Origin: Candidatus Zhuqueibacterota bacterium RBG_16_48_16
GTDB taxonomy: Bacteria > Zhuqueibacterota > Zhuqueibacteria > Residuimicrobiales > Sediminimicrobiaceae
Assembly (NCBI GenBank): GCA_001771235.1
Contig: METF01000240.1
Coordinates: forward strand, 1-8,287
Reading direction: 5' to 3'
DNA: 8,287 bases
Part shown: positions 1-6,467 of the stretch, piece after piece
Numbering within the stretch: position 1 is the stretch's first letter
Layout of the letters: every line of letters starts with the position of its first letter
Translations under genes and position numbers: made by a program
Notes under the pieces: generated by a model
Told to the model about the DNA's origin: nothing
Database searches by the model: none
The model's input: the letters and a program-made list of their open reading frames with translations, nothing else

Positions 1-54
1 CTTCCATCCCCTCTCTTCGATCATGTTGAACAATCTCTCTACTACCGGCTTCAT
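1..54 (-). CDS. 5' end of an unidentified gene, truncated by the window edge
   Basis: Only the first 18 codons are visible, translating as MKPVVERLFNMIEERGWK. I do not recognise the protein. The start at 54 is chosen because AAAGGAG (minus strand, 70-64) sits nine bases upstream. An in-frame alternative ATG at 90 would add twelve residues (MPISTEPKEIPQ). That ATG overlaps the stop of the preceding gene as TAATG but has no good ribosome-binding site. Either way the gene follows the 155-residue membrane protein directly, so the two are probably co-transcribed and perhaps translationally coupled. The visible residues look like an amphipathic helix of a soluble protein. There is too little for any functional call. 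Confidence 0.5.
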   Translation of the reverse strand, partial: MKPVVERLFNMIEERGWK

Positions 55-63
55 CTGAGGTAT

Positions 64-70
64 CTCCTTT
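64..70 (-). promoter_or_regulatory. Ribosome-binding site AAAGGAG for the left-edge gene
   Basis: The minus strand reads AAAGGAG nine bases before the ATG at 54. It decides that start over the upstream in-frame ATG at 90, which overlaps the previous stop codon but lacks a comparable site. Confidence 0.45.
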
Positions 71-89
71 GGTTCCGTCGATATAGGCA

Positions 90-557
90 TTATTTCTCAG
101 CCCAATTCCTTAATTCACGTTTAATTTTTTCTTCAATTTTTTTGCCGATCTCTTCCCAATCTTGATCCTTCTTGTCGGTTTCATCGAGCCATTTTTGAAT
201 GCCAGTCCGTACTTTTTCCTCGACCTTCATTCCTATCTCTTCCCATTCTTTTTCGCTTTTACTTTTGCAGGGAATTCTTTTCTTAACAGGGCGCCACAAA
301 CCACCATGACCCAAGCTGATCATTATGCCCAGTACAAATCCAAAATCATACCAGCTTCCGCTATTGTTAGTCTCATACACTCCAACACCATCTGTAAACA
401 GACTGATTATAAACGTTACAATGCAAATCAGCCCATGCCATAGCCCAGCCCAGAATCCCGCGGCTTTGGAAAGATACATTTCATTATTAGGAGCACAGCT
501 TGAGAAAAGTACAATAATTGCTGGCACCAGTAATGCAGTAATCTTTTTTGACATCAT
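90..557 (-). CDS. Small lipobox-containing membrane protein with a duplicated charged C-terminal helix
   Basis: This is a 155-residue protein of unknown function. The N-terminus has lysines at 4-5, a hydrophobic stretch and a lipobox-like LFSSC ending at Cys21, suggesting a lipoprotein signal. A Trp/Gly/His-rich hydrophobic segment follows at about 33-54 (GFWAGLWHG, then TFIISLF), then a weaker hydrophobic segment at about 70-84. The last 50 residues are highly charged and contain two copies of a WEEIG-type helix, at about 105-127 and 134-155, offset by 29 residues. The GFWxGLWHG...TFIISLF core reminds me of a widespread uncharacterised small membrane family, but this is from memory. GAGGTGGAG precedes the adjacent ATGs at 557 and 554, and the spacing fits either one. 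It lies 284 bases beyond the permease stop, separated by repeats, so it is probably not part of the exporter operon. Its stop overlaps a possible ATG of the next gene. Confidence 0.75.
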   Translation of the reverse strand: MMSKKITALLVPAIIVLFSSCAPNNEMYLSKAAGFWAGLWHGLICIVTFIISLFTDGVGVYETNNSGSWYDFGFVLGIMISLGHGGLWRPVKKRIPCKSKSEKEWEEIGMKVEEKVRTGIQKWLDETDKKDQDWEEIGKKIEEKIKRELRNWAEK

Positions 558-604
558 CTCTCCACCTCGTTATTATTATGCCGACTAATTATGACTTGAA
601 TAAT

Positions 605-650
605 GAAATCCGTTCTATCCGTTTCACCCGTTAAATCCGAGTTCCGTTAC
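605..650. repeat. Degenerate ATCCGTT word repeat
   Basis: The plus strand contains near-repeats in close succession: AATCCGTTCT, ATCCGTTTCA, CCCGTTAA, ATCCGAG and TTCCGTT. The spacing is about 7-10 bases. The stretch is AT-rich and non-coding, between the permease and the small membrane protein. It looks like a decayed short-period repeat. No function can be assigned. Confidence 0.45.
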
Positions 651-701
651 GTTTCTGGCATGTTCATTGTCGGACTTTCATTACTGTTCGGTCATGTTTT
701 T

Positions 702-811
702 GACAGGATAACAGGATGATTCAGGATAAAACAGGATAACTATTCTGATCAACCTGATAAGAATTTTAAAAAAACTATCCTGTAAATCCTGTGAAATCCT
801 GTAATCCTGTC
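702..811. repeat. Nested inverted repeat built from ACAGGAT units
   Basis: The left arm (702-739) holds four CAGGAT units (GACAGGAT, ACAGGAT, TTCAGGAT, ACAGGAT). The right arm (775-811) holds four units on the other strand (ATCCTGT three times, then ATCCTGTC). Between them is a second hairpin: ATTCTGATCA (742-751), loop ACC, TGATAAGAAT (755-764), with one mismatch. An A-rich stretch follows at 768-774. A further inverted copy of the inner word, ATCAGAATAG, lies at 822-831 against CTATTCTGAT at 740-749. The element starts about 30 bases beyond the permease stop, so it could fold in the mRNA and act as a 3' boundary. It lacks the terminal T-run of a classic intrinsic terminator. It may also be a small dispersed repeat like REP/MITE-type sequences. 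Confidence 0.8.
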
Positions 812-841
812 TAAAGGGCGCATCAGAATAGCCACGTTTTG

Positions 842-2080
842 TCATTCATAACGCAATGCTTCAATCGGATTAACCTCCGCAGCCCGCTTTGCCGGGAAGG
901 TGCCGAAAATAATGCCGACAGCACCGGAGACGCCGAATGCGACAAAAACCGAGATGGGTGTTATAGCCGTTTTGAATTCGGCAAAGCTGTTGATGACCAG
1001 GGACATGGAAATCCCAAGAATGACGCCGACGATGCCGCCAACGAGACTAAGGCCCACGGCTTCGATGAGGAATTGCTGGAGAATTTCTTTCCTGGTTGCG
1101 CCCAGCGCGCGACGGATGCCAATTTCCCTGGTGCGTTCCAGCACCGTGGCCAGCATGATGTTCATGATGCCGATCCCCCCGACCAGCAACGAGATGGCGG
1201 CAATCGAGCCGAGCACCATGTTGTAAATACGGCGCTCTTTTTCTTCCTGCTTCAACAGCTCATAAGGGATGACAATATCAAAATCATCGTTATGGTGATG
1301 GCGCCGTTCCAGAATGCGTCTGATGATGGCCGCACTTTCCACCAGCTCCTGCGAATCCCTGACCTTCACCGTGAGCTGATTGAGCTCACTGGCCAGGTCT
1401 TCCTCCTTATCGAACCGGCGCAGCAGCGAGGAAAGCGGCAAATAAATGTCCTGGTTCAAATTTCGCGCGGCCAGCTCACCCACCGTTTCGGTGAATAATG
1501 TTTTCGAGGCCATAATGCCGATGACTTCAAACCATTGATCGTCCAGCTTGATTCGTTTTCCCAGCGGCTCCTGGACCGGGAATAATGTTTTTGCCACCTC
1601 GGCACCGAGAACGCAGACGCGCATCTCCTGGCGATGATGATCGTCATTCAAGAATTCGCCCTGCGATGTCTCATAGTTGAGGATTTCTCCGTACGATGAG
1701 GTGACGCCCACCAGGGTCACTTTGGCGGACTTGTCCTCGTACTTGGCCTCGGTTTCAAACTCGGCTTGCGGGGCAACCGCAGCCACGGTTGGGATAATAT
1801 CCTTAATGGCTTCGGCATCCTCTAAGGACAGGCCGCGGGAAAATTTGGCGCGCGCTTCTTCCAGCTCTTTTTCGCCCAGGTCTTTATCCCGAATGATAAT
1901 ATTATTGACGCCCAGGAATTTGAATTTTTCCAGGGCTTCTCTTTTTGCCCCCTCGCCTATGGAGAGCATGGCGATGACCGCGCCCACGCCAAAGATAATA
2001 CCCAGCATGGTTAAAACGGAGCGCAGCCTGTGGACTCTTAATCCCTCTAATCCGATTTTGATTTGTTCTTTAAGCTGCAT
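842..2080 (-). CDS. MacB/FtsX-type ABC transporter permease without its own ATPase domain
   Basis: This is an inner-membrane permease of the MacB/FtsX family, likely the mechanotransmission partner of the adaptors encoded just upstream. At about 412 residues it has the standard layout. One membrane helix at about 20-44 follows a RLRSVLTMLGIIFG motif. A periplasmic MacB_PCD-type domain spans about 45-285 and includes the family-typical RHHHNDDF stretch. Three C-terminal helices lie at about 288-312, 337-362 and 374-396. The cytoplasmic loop RTREIGIRRALGATR (about 316-330) and the C-terminus VNPIEALRYE are hallmarks of the family. No Walker A/B or ABC signature is present, so an ATPase must come from elsewhere. 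The preceding adaptor's stop overlaps this gene. The ATG at 2080 gives TGATG and has GGAGG four bases upstream. A GTG at 2083 is in frame but sits too close to that site. Substrate is unknown; candidates from the family are drugs, lipids, lipoproteins or peptides. Confidence 0.93.
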   Translation of the reverse strand: MQLKEQIKIGLEGLRVHRLRSVLTMLGIIFGVGAVIAMLSIGEGAKREALEKFKFLGVNNIIIRDKDLGEKELEEARAKFSRGLSLEDAEAIKDIIPTVAAVAPQAEFETEAKYEDKSAKVTLVGVTSSYGEILNYETSQGEFLNDDHHRQEMRVCVLGAEVAKTLFPVQEPLGKRIKLDDQWFEVIGIMASKTLFTETVGELAARNLNQDIYLPLSSLLRRFDKEEDLASELNQLTVKVRDSQELVESAAIIRRILERRHHHNDDFDIVIPYELLKQEEKERRIYNMVLGSIAAISLLVGGIGIMNIMLATVLERTREIGIRRALGATRKEILQQFLIEAVGLSLVGGIVGVILGISMSLVINSFAEFKTAITPISVFVAFGVSGAVGIIFGTFPAKRAAEVNPIEALRYE

Positions 2081-3309
2081 CACGCCTCCCCCACTTTTTC
2101 CGGTAACTCTATTTTTTCGCCGGCTTTCACATTGCCGTAAACGACAACCGACCGAGCATTGCGAGGGCCGAGTCGCACGTCAACGCGCCTGGCAGCCGAT
2201 CCTTTTCTTATGAGGAGATAATAGCCGTTTTCATCCTCCTGGATGCATTCGAGGTCTACGTAAAGGACATCTTCCAGCTCAGAGACCATCATCTCTGCAC
2301 TTACGGTCATTCCCGGCCGCAAGATAGGATCAGCTTTGTCCAGCATGACTTCGACATCGAACACGATGATCTTGGAATCCCGTTCTTTCTTGCGGCAGGT
2401 TCGGCTGATTCTGATAATCTTGCCTTCAAATGTGACTTTTGGATAAGCATCCAGTCGCGCAAAGACTTTTTGATCGAGATGTATCTTTTCGATGTCTCTT
2501 TCGTTGACCGTTGCCAGCACCTTCATGCGGCTCAGGTCCGGCAAACCGATCAGACCTTCTCCAGGGTAATACTCACCCCCGATCTTTACTTTTTCCCTGT
2601 CCCCCCAACGCCGCCTGCGGTGTTCGATCATACCATTGGCCGGCGCTTTCAAGGTAAAGTTCTCAATGGTCCGTTCCGCCTTTTCTATGGAAGACTTGAC
2701 CTGTCTGATCTTTTCCCGCTCGATGAGAACGGCCTCCTGATGGATCCTTTTTGTGCTCTCTATCTTTTGCTGAATCTTTTGCAGGGAAATCCATGCATTC
2801 TGTAACTCCAATCTCGAAATCTTTTTCCTGGAAGGAGACTCGAAACGAACCCGTTGCGTATCGATGAGCGCCAGCTTGTAGGCGGCTTCGGCGGAGAACA
2901 GATCGGCTTTGAGTTTTCCCAGCTCTGTCTGTTGCTCCACCAACAGCTTGTTGAGATCGGCAATGGCGATCTCCAGGTCCGCTCTTTTCTGCCCCAATAC
3001 CCGAGCAACACCCGTCGTATCCACCTGGCCGACCCATTGTCCTTTTTCGACGATGGTGCCTTCTTTTTCCAGGCTGACGATCTTTGGCCGGCCGTATTCC
3101 CAATCAAAACTGGGCATAGAGATGACTTTTAGATTAGCCGCCTGCAATTCGCCCGTTTCGGTCAACGTGACTCTAAATGGACCTTGATTAATTTTGTGCC
3201 CCTGGCCATCGATAATACCACACGCAACTAGAAACGGAATACCGATCCATACGAGGAAAAAAATCTGATCTTTTCTCCTACCTTTTTGTAACCGATCAAG
3301 GGATCTCAT
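2080..3309 (-). CDS. Periplasmic adaptor (HlyD/MacA-type membrane fusion protein), copy 1, coupled to the permease
   Basis: This 409-residue adaptor would link the permease to an outer-membrane channel. A basic N-terminus and a hydrophobic segment (17-29) end in FLVAC with Cys30, a plausible lipobox; an uncleaved anchor is the alternative. The split lipoyl/biotinyl-like domain appears as GTIVEKGQWVGQVDT (84-98) and FTLKAPANGMIEH (218-230). A long coiled-coil hairpin of about 110 residues, rich in Lys, Glu and Gln, lies between the halves. A GLPDLS motif at 255-260 opens the beta-barrel domain, which carries RDSKIIVFDVEV (310-321) and LRPGMTVSAEM (330-340). A membrane-proximal domain closes the protein. 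The coiled coil contains SPSRKK (158-163), near the expected hairpin tip. Its stop overlaps the permease start, so the two products are probably made together. The ATG at 3309 has AAAGG nine bases upstream. Confidence 0.92.
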   Translation of the reverse strand: MRSLDRLQKGRRKDQIFFLVWIGIPFLVACGIIDGQGHKINQGPFRVTLTETGELQAANLKVISMPSFDWEYGRPKIVSLEKEGTIVEKGQWVGQVDTTGVARVLGQKRADLEIAIADLNKLLVEQQTELGKLKADLFSAEAAYKLALIDTQRVRFESPSRKKISRLELQNAWISLQKIQQKIESTKRIHQEAVLIEREKIRQVKSSIEKAERTIENFTLKAPANGMIEHRRRRWGDREKVKIGGEYYPGEGLIGLPDLSRMKVLATVNERDIEKIHLDQKVFARLDAYPKVTFEGKIIRISRTCRKKERDSKIIVFDVEVMLDKADPILRPGMTVSAEMMVSELEDVLYVDLECIQEDENGYYLLIRKGSAARRVDVRLGPRNARSVVVYGNVKAGEKIELPEKVGEA

Positions 3310-3331
3310 ATTACCCAGCCTTTATAAAAAA

Positions 3332-3536
3332 GTCAGAATAATTAATGACAGGATAATTGAAGACAAGATCATTATGAATGTTCTAATAAAGTGACTTGAT
3401 TGATGGATACTCGGCTATTTTAAATAGTGCCTTGAGTGCCTGGAGTAATTAGAGTGCCTTGAGTGAATGTAACTCAAGCCACTTCATTTCGATCCTGCTT
3501 CTTAAGAGCTGTCAAAGAACAGCCAGATTATCCTGT
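3332..3536. repeat. Scattered remnants of the ACAGGAT element in an intergenic spacer
   Basis: The 233-base spacer between adaptors 1 and 2 contains GTCAGAATA (3332-3340), ACAGGATAAT (3348-3357) and the perfect inverse ATTATCCTGT (3527-3536). These are the same words that make up the large inverted repeat at 702-811. The pairing is only 10 bases across about 170 bases, so it is a weak, decayed or partial copy. No gene is visible in the spacer. Confidence 0.35.
3426..3478. repeat. Direct repeats of AGTGCCTTGAGTG with a small hairpin
   Basis: AGTGCCTTGAGTG occurs twice exactly, at 3426-3438 and 3453-3465, 27 bases apart. A partial unit (GTGCCTGGAGT) overlaps the end of the first copy. The second copy also forms a perfect 7-base stem: CTTGAGT (3458-3464) with ACTCAAG (3472-3478) and a 7-base loop. 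It lies about 120 bases upstream of adaptor 1 on the transcribed strand, in the spacer after adaptor 2. It could be structural RNA in the polycistronic message or a decayed minisatellite. Confidence 0.6.
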
Positions 3537-3542
3537 AATTCG

Positions 3543-4799
3543 TTACGCCTTTTTACCCCCTTTTTTCTTAGAACCGGATGCTGATTTTTCTTTTTGTAAA
3601 ACGGTCGGGTCTGTCAATGCGACCTGCTCACCTTCCCGCAGGCCGCCGGCAATGATCACAAAATCGTTATTCTCCTGGCCGATATCCACTTTTCGGGCGT
3701 CGAAGCCGCTGCCGTTTTTGACATAGACGATGTTTTCTCCGTCCTTTTTATAAAGCGCTTCCAGCGGAATAAAAAGCGTGTCCCCGATCGTATCGACAAT
3801 GATCTCGCAGCTCACCGTCATGCCGGGCATGAGCGTCGTATCATTCTCCGTCAGGACGACGGTCACATCGAACACTTTGATCTTGGAGTCGCGTTCTTTG
3901 TTGCGCGCCAGGGTAGCGACATCCTGAACCTCTGCGGCAAAACTGGTATCCGGGTAGGCATCCATCCTGATTCTCGCCTTCTGCAGCGTGTCTATTTTGG
4001 CGATATCGACCTCGTTCACCTCGACCTTTGCCTGCATCAGCGAAAGATCGGGCAGACCCACCATAGGCCAGCCGCTGTACACCTGGTCGTCGACCTGGTA
4101 CTTTTCATCCGTCATCCAGCTTTTCTTAATGATCGCTATGCCATCCGACGGCGCCTTGATGGTCAGTTTTTCGAGGCTCTCCTGCGCTTCCACCAATTTG
4201 GTTTCCACCTGCTTCACCCGCAGCTCCAGCTTGCTCTCTTCTTCCTTATTAACCTTTTTTTGGTTTTCGATTTCCTGCCGGGCTTTGTCGAGAGTGATGG
4301 TCGCCTTTTCCAAATCCAGCTCGATCTTTTTCCGGTCGATCTCAGCTTCAAAACCTGCCTGCTCCAGCTTTAATTTCGATATCTGGTGCTGAAGATCGCT
4401 CTTTTGCAGCTCGAATTCCAACTCTTCAATTTTTGATTGATTCGTGGCTTTGGCTTTTCTCAGCTCGGCTTTGGCAATCTCCAGCTCGGCTTTGGCATCG
4501 TCTATGCTCTTCATGACTTCCGTCTTGTCAAATTCCACGAGCACATCGCCCTGTTTGACTTGTTTGCCTTCCTCTACCAGTTGGATGATCTTCATCGCGC
4601 CAAAGCGCCAGGAAATACTCGGGGAATTGATGTTCTCGGATTTGACTGCTTCCAGCTCGCCGGTCTCGGTCACGGTGGAAGTGAAACTACCCCTTGTCAC
4701 CGCATAAGTTTCAATGTCCGGACTCGTGGCCGAACCGCAATAAATGCCAACCATACATCCGGCAATCAACAAGAATGCCCACAATCCAGGTTTTTTCAT
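3543..4799 (-). CDS. Periplasmic adaptor (HlyD/MacA-type membrane fusion protein), copy 2
   Basis: This is a 418-residue adaptor, the closest relative in the window of copy 1. Numbered from the chosen start, a hydrophobic signal ends in LIAGC with Cys15, a plausible lipobox. The lipoyl half-motifs are EEGKQVKQGDVLVEFD (about 76-91) and LTIKAPSDGIAI (about 212-223). A long coiled coil lies between them at about 97-208. The barrel domain begins at VGLPDLSLMQAKVEVNE and contains KERDSKIKVFDVTV and LMPGMTVSCEI. The tail is lysine/serine-rich (SASGSKKKGGKKA). The ATG at 4799 is preferred over the in-frame ATG at 4811 because GGGAG lies five bases before it, whereas the upstream ATG has no site and only adds MGAI. 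It is separated from adaptor 3 by a repeat-filled spacer and from adaptor 1 by 233 bases. Its own partner permease is not visible, so it may share the single permease. Confidence 0.92.
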   Translation of the reverse strand: MKKPGLWAFLLIAGCMVGIYCGSATSPDIETYAVTRGSFTSTVTETGELEAVKSENINSPSISWRFGAMKIIQLVEEGKQVKQGDVLVEFDKTEVMKSIDDAKAELEIAKAELRKAKATNQSKIEELEFELQKSDLQHQISKLKLEQAGFEAEIDRKKIELDLEKATITLDKARQEIENQKKVNKEEESKLELRVKQVETKLVEAQESLEKLTIKAPSDGIAIIKKSWMTDEKYQVDDQVYSGWPMVGLPDLSLMQAKVEVNEVDIAKIDTLQKARIRMDAYPDTSFAAEVQDVATLARNKERDSKIKVFDVTVVLTENDTTLMPGMTVSCEIIVDTIGDTLFIPLEALYKKDGENIVYVKNGSGFDARKVDIGQENNDFVIIAGGLREGEQVALTDPTVLQKEKSASGSKKKGGKKA

Positions 4800-4870
4800 T
4801 ATGGCTCCCATTGTTAAGTGCCAGGCCCATAGCCAAAAAATTGGGTTTAAATTGCTTGAAGAGATGGCAT

Positions 4871-4963
4871 AGTGGAATAATGGAATAATGGAATAATGGG
4901 ATATTGAAATAATGGCATTCCATCATTCCAACATTCCAACATTCCAACATTCCATCATTCCAT
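4871..4963. repeat. Inverted pair of 8-base tandem repeats overlapping the end of adaptor 3
   Basis: The left arm (4871-4915) repeats TGGAATAA three times and then degenerates. The right arm (4916-4963) is six back-to-back 8-base units: CATTCCAT, three CATTCCAA, then two CATTCCAT. The two arms are roughly complementary (GGAAT against ATTCC), so the whole could fold as a register-slipping hairpin. The right arm runs into the coding sequence of adaptor 3: its last two codons and TGA stop (4955-4963) are made of the repeat. The array fills most of the 155-base spacer between adaptors 3 and 2. Confidence 0.8.
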
Positions 4964-6301
4964 CTGTATGGAATCCTCGGCAGTTGCGTGGCTCAGCGAA
5001 TCAACACCGGTTCTGCTGCGAGCGGCTTTCAGGCTATCCGGCCATCTGATCAACGAAAAAGGTGGTTCGCGGAGGGCGATCCGTTTTTTGTCAATGTCAT
5101 CATTCCGGATAGCTACAAAATTCTCACTTTGAGAAATGACCGCAACCTCGTGCGCAACAAAAGAATTTTTGTCTTTGATATAAACGACTTTCACACTGTC
5201 TTTGTCAAAAATGCCGTCGTGGGGAATAACGACCACGCTATCTACCCTGGCGGTAATAATCCGGCTGCGCGCCGTCAGGCCAGGCAACAATTCGGCGCGG
5301 CTGCTGTCAATTTCAACAATTACCTCGACCTTTTTTATTTTTGATCCTCTTTTAATGGGCTTGGCAATTTTATCTTTTTTGGTCACCTTTCCTGAAAAAA
5401 CCTTATGGCTCAAATTGGCGATGGTCACCACCGCACTATCGCCCTGTTCGATCCGTTGCGCCTGGGTTTCACCCACCTGCATTTTCACCTGCATCACAGA
5501 TAGATCGGGAATTTTCACCAGGGGCATGCCCTGGTAGGCAGGATCGTCTTCCTGCACTTTCTGTCCCGTCGACCAGGAGATTTCATGCTGGATGATGCCG
5601 TCCGTCGGCGCTCTGAGGGTCATGTTGTCCAGATCACGCCTGGCATTATCGCGCTGGTTCTCGACCTGTTTAATCTTCATCTGCAAGCGGATACGCTCTT
5701 CTTTTTGTATTTTTTCCAGAGACTCCAACCGCTTTGTATTTTTTTCAATCTCTATTTCATCCCTGGCGATTTCCAGCCTGTTTATCTCCTGGACGTTCGG
5801 AGGCTCAAAGGACATTTTCGCCAACTGAAGACGGGAAACCTGCACGGAGGACTCGGTCGTTTGGATCGTCGATTCAAGCAGCAACTTTTCCAAATTCAAT
5901 TCGGCATCTCTTTTCACATATTCGGCACGCGCGATCTCGACCTCATCGATGGCGTTCAAATACTGAGTTTCAATCTCCGTTGAGGCCAGCTCAACCACGA
6001 TGTCGTCCTTTTTCACTCTCGCACCTTCCGGCAGCAGAAAGGAAATCTTGGGGTCTTGCCCGCGAATGAACGGCACCGGTATGGTCTTTGATTCTTTTGC
6101 TTCCAGCTCGCCTTCACAGTCGACGATGATGCGGAAATCCTCCTTCGAAACAGCAAAAGTCAGAACGGAATCCAGTTTTTGGTTGGACTGGCATGAAATG
6201 AGGATAAAAGCAAAAATAAAAAGAGCAGCGGCAAGATACCCGTGTAAGAAGTGGCAAGATTTTTTAGCGTTTTTTCTATGGATGATCTGATTCATTGGCA
6301 T
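4955..6301 (-). CDS. Periplasmic adaptor (HlyD-type membrane fusion protein), copy 3, most divergent
   Basis: This 448-residue adaptor is the first and most divergent of the three. A basic N-terminus and a long hydrophobic stretch (about 22-35) end in LISC with Cys37, a good lipobox. The lipoyl half-motifs are LLPEGARVKKDDIVVELAS (89-107) and MTLRAPTDGIIQHE (227-240). A coiled coil at about 112-226 is broken near SFEPPN (164-169), the likely hairpin tip. The barrel domain opens with VKIPDLSVMQVKMQV and carries KRGSKIKKVEVIVEID and LLPGLTARSRI. The last 38 residues (about 411-448) form a hydrophilic Ser/Asp-containing extension not seen in the other copies. The ATG at 6301 has no clear ribosome-binding site, and the ATG at 6295 is an equal alternative. 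The final codons lie in a tandem repeat. A possible promoter and hairpin precede the gene. Confidence 0.9.
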   Translation of the reverse strand: MPMNQIIHRKNAKKSCHFLHGYLAAALFIFAFILISCQSNQKLDSVLTFAVSKEDFRIIVDCEGELEAKESKTIPVPFIRGQDPKISFLLPEGARVKKDDIVVELASTEIETQYLNAIDEVEIARAEYVKRDAELNLEKLLLESTIQTTESSVQVSRLQLAKMSFEPPNVQEINRLEIARDEIEIEKNTKRLESLEKIQKEERIRLQMKIKQVENQRDNARRDLDNMTLRAPTDGIIQHEISWSTGQKVQEDDPAYQGMPLVKIPDLSVMQVKMQVGETQAQRIEQGDSAVVTIANLSHKVFSGKVTKKDKIAKPIKRGSKIKKVEVIVEIDSSRAELLPGLTARSRIITARVDSVVVIPHDGIFDKDSVKVVYIKDKNSFVAHEVAVISQSENFVAIRNDDIDKKRIALREPPFSLIRWPDSLKAARSRTGVDSLSHATAEDSIQME

Positions 6302-6332
6302 ACATGATTAGATTCATCGGTGAGCATTTACG

Positions 6333-6373
6333 TTGGTTAATTTCTAATGCGCAAAGCGCACGAGAAACGCCAA
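6333..6373 (-). promoter_or_regulatory. Hairpin in the presumed leader of adaptor 3
   Basis: TGCGC (6348-6352), loop AAA and GCGCA (6356-6360) form a perfect inner stem. After a 2x2 internal loop, TTTCT (6341-6345) pairs with AGAAA (6363-6367). After another asymmetric loop, TTGG (6333-6336) pairs with CCAA (6370-6373). It lies 32-72 bases before the adaptor 3 start on the transcribed strand and has no T-run. It could be an mRNA leader structure or an operator-like dyad. Function is inferred from position only. Confidence 0.4.
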
Positions 6374-6402
6374 AAGGGAAATACTGTTTTCAATGTTCTT
6401 CG

Positions 6403-6423
6403 TTTCACGTCTTACTTTTCACG
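6403..6423. repeat. Short direct repeat TTTCACG, spacing 14
   Basis: TTTCACG occurs at 6403-6409 and 6417-6423, separated by TCTTACT. This is another short word repeat of the kind seen in the other spacers. It lies between the hairpin and the possible promoter of adaptor 3. Confidence 0.3.
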
Positions 6424-6436
6424 CTTTGCAAAAATT

Positions 6437-6467
6437 ATTATAGAATGTCGTATAGAAATTTTGTTAA
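6437..6467 (-). promoter_or_regulatory. Possible sigma70-type promoter for the adaptor cluster
   Basis: The minus strand has TATAAT (6442-6437), a perfect -10 box, with TTAACA (6467-6462) 19 bases upstream as a weak -35. Transcription from here would give a leader of about 130 bases containing the hairpin at 6333-6373. The spacer is long and the region AT-rich, so a chance match is quite possible. If the organism belongs to Bacteroidota proper, the consensus would differ. Confidence 0.25.

Noticed and set aside
702..811. Intrinsic transcription terminator for the permease operon
   Set aside because: The stem is long and interrupted and is not followed by a T-run on the transcribed strand. 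It is kept as an inverted repeat only.
839..1498. Long plus-strand open frame opposite the permease gene
   Set aside because: Its translation is low-complexity and has no domain-like features, while the opposite strand encodes an unmistakable MacB-type permease. It is a shadow of coding composition.
4711..4950. Minus-strand open frame starting in the GGAATAAT repeat (MLECWNVGMM...)
   Set aside because: Its N-terminus is just the translated tandem repeat and it overlaps the start of adaptor 2 in another frame. There is no ribosome-binding site or family resemblance.
4871..4963. CRISPR-like array
   Set aside because: The units are 8 bases and contiguous with no unique spacers; it is a tandem repeat.
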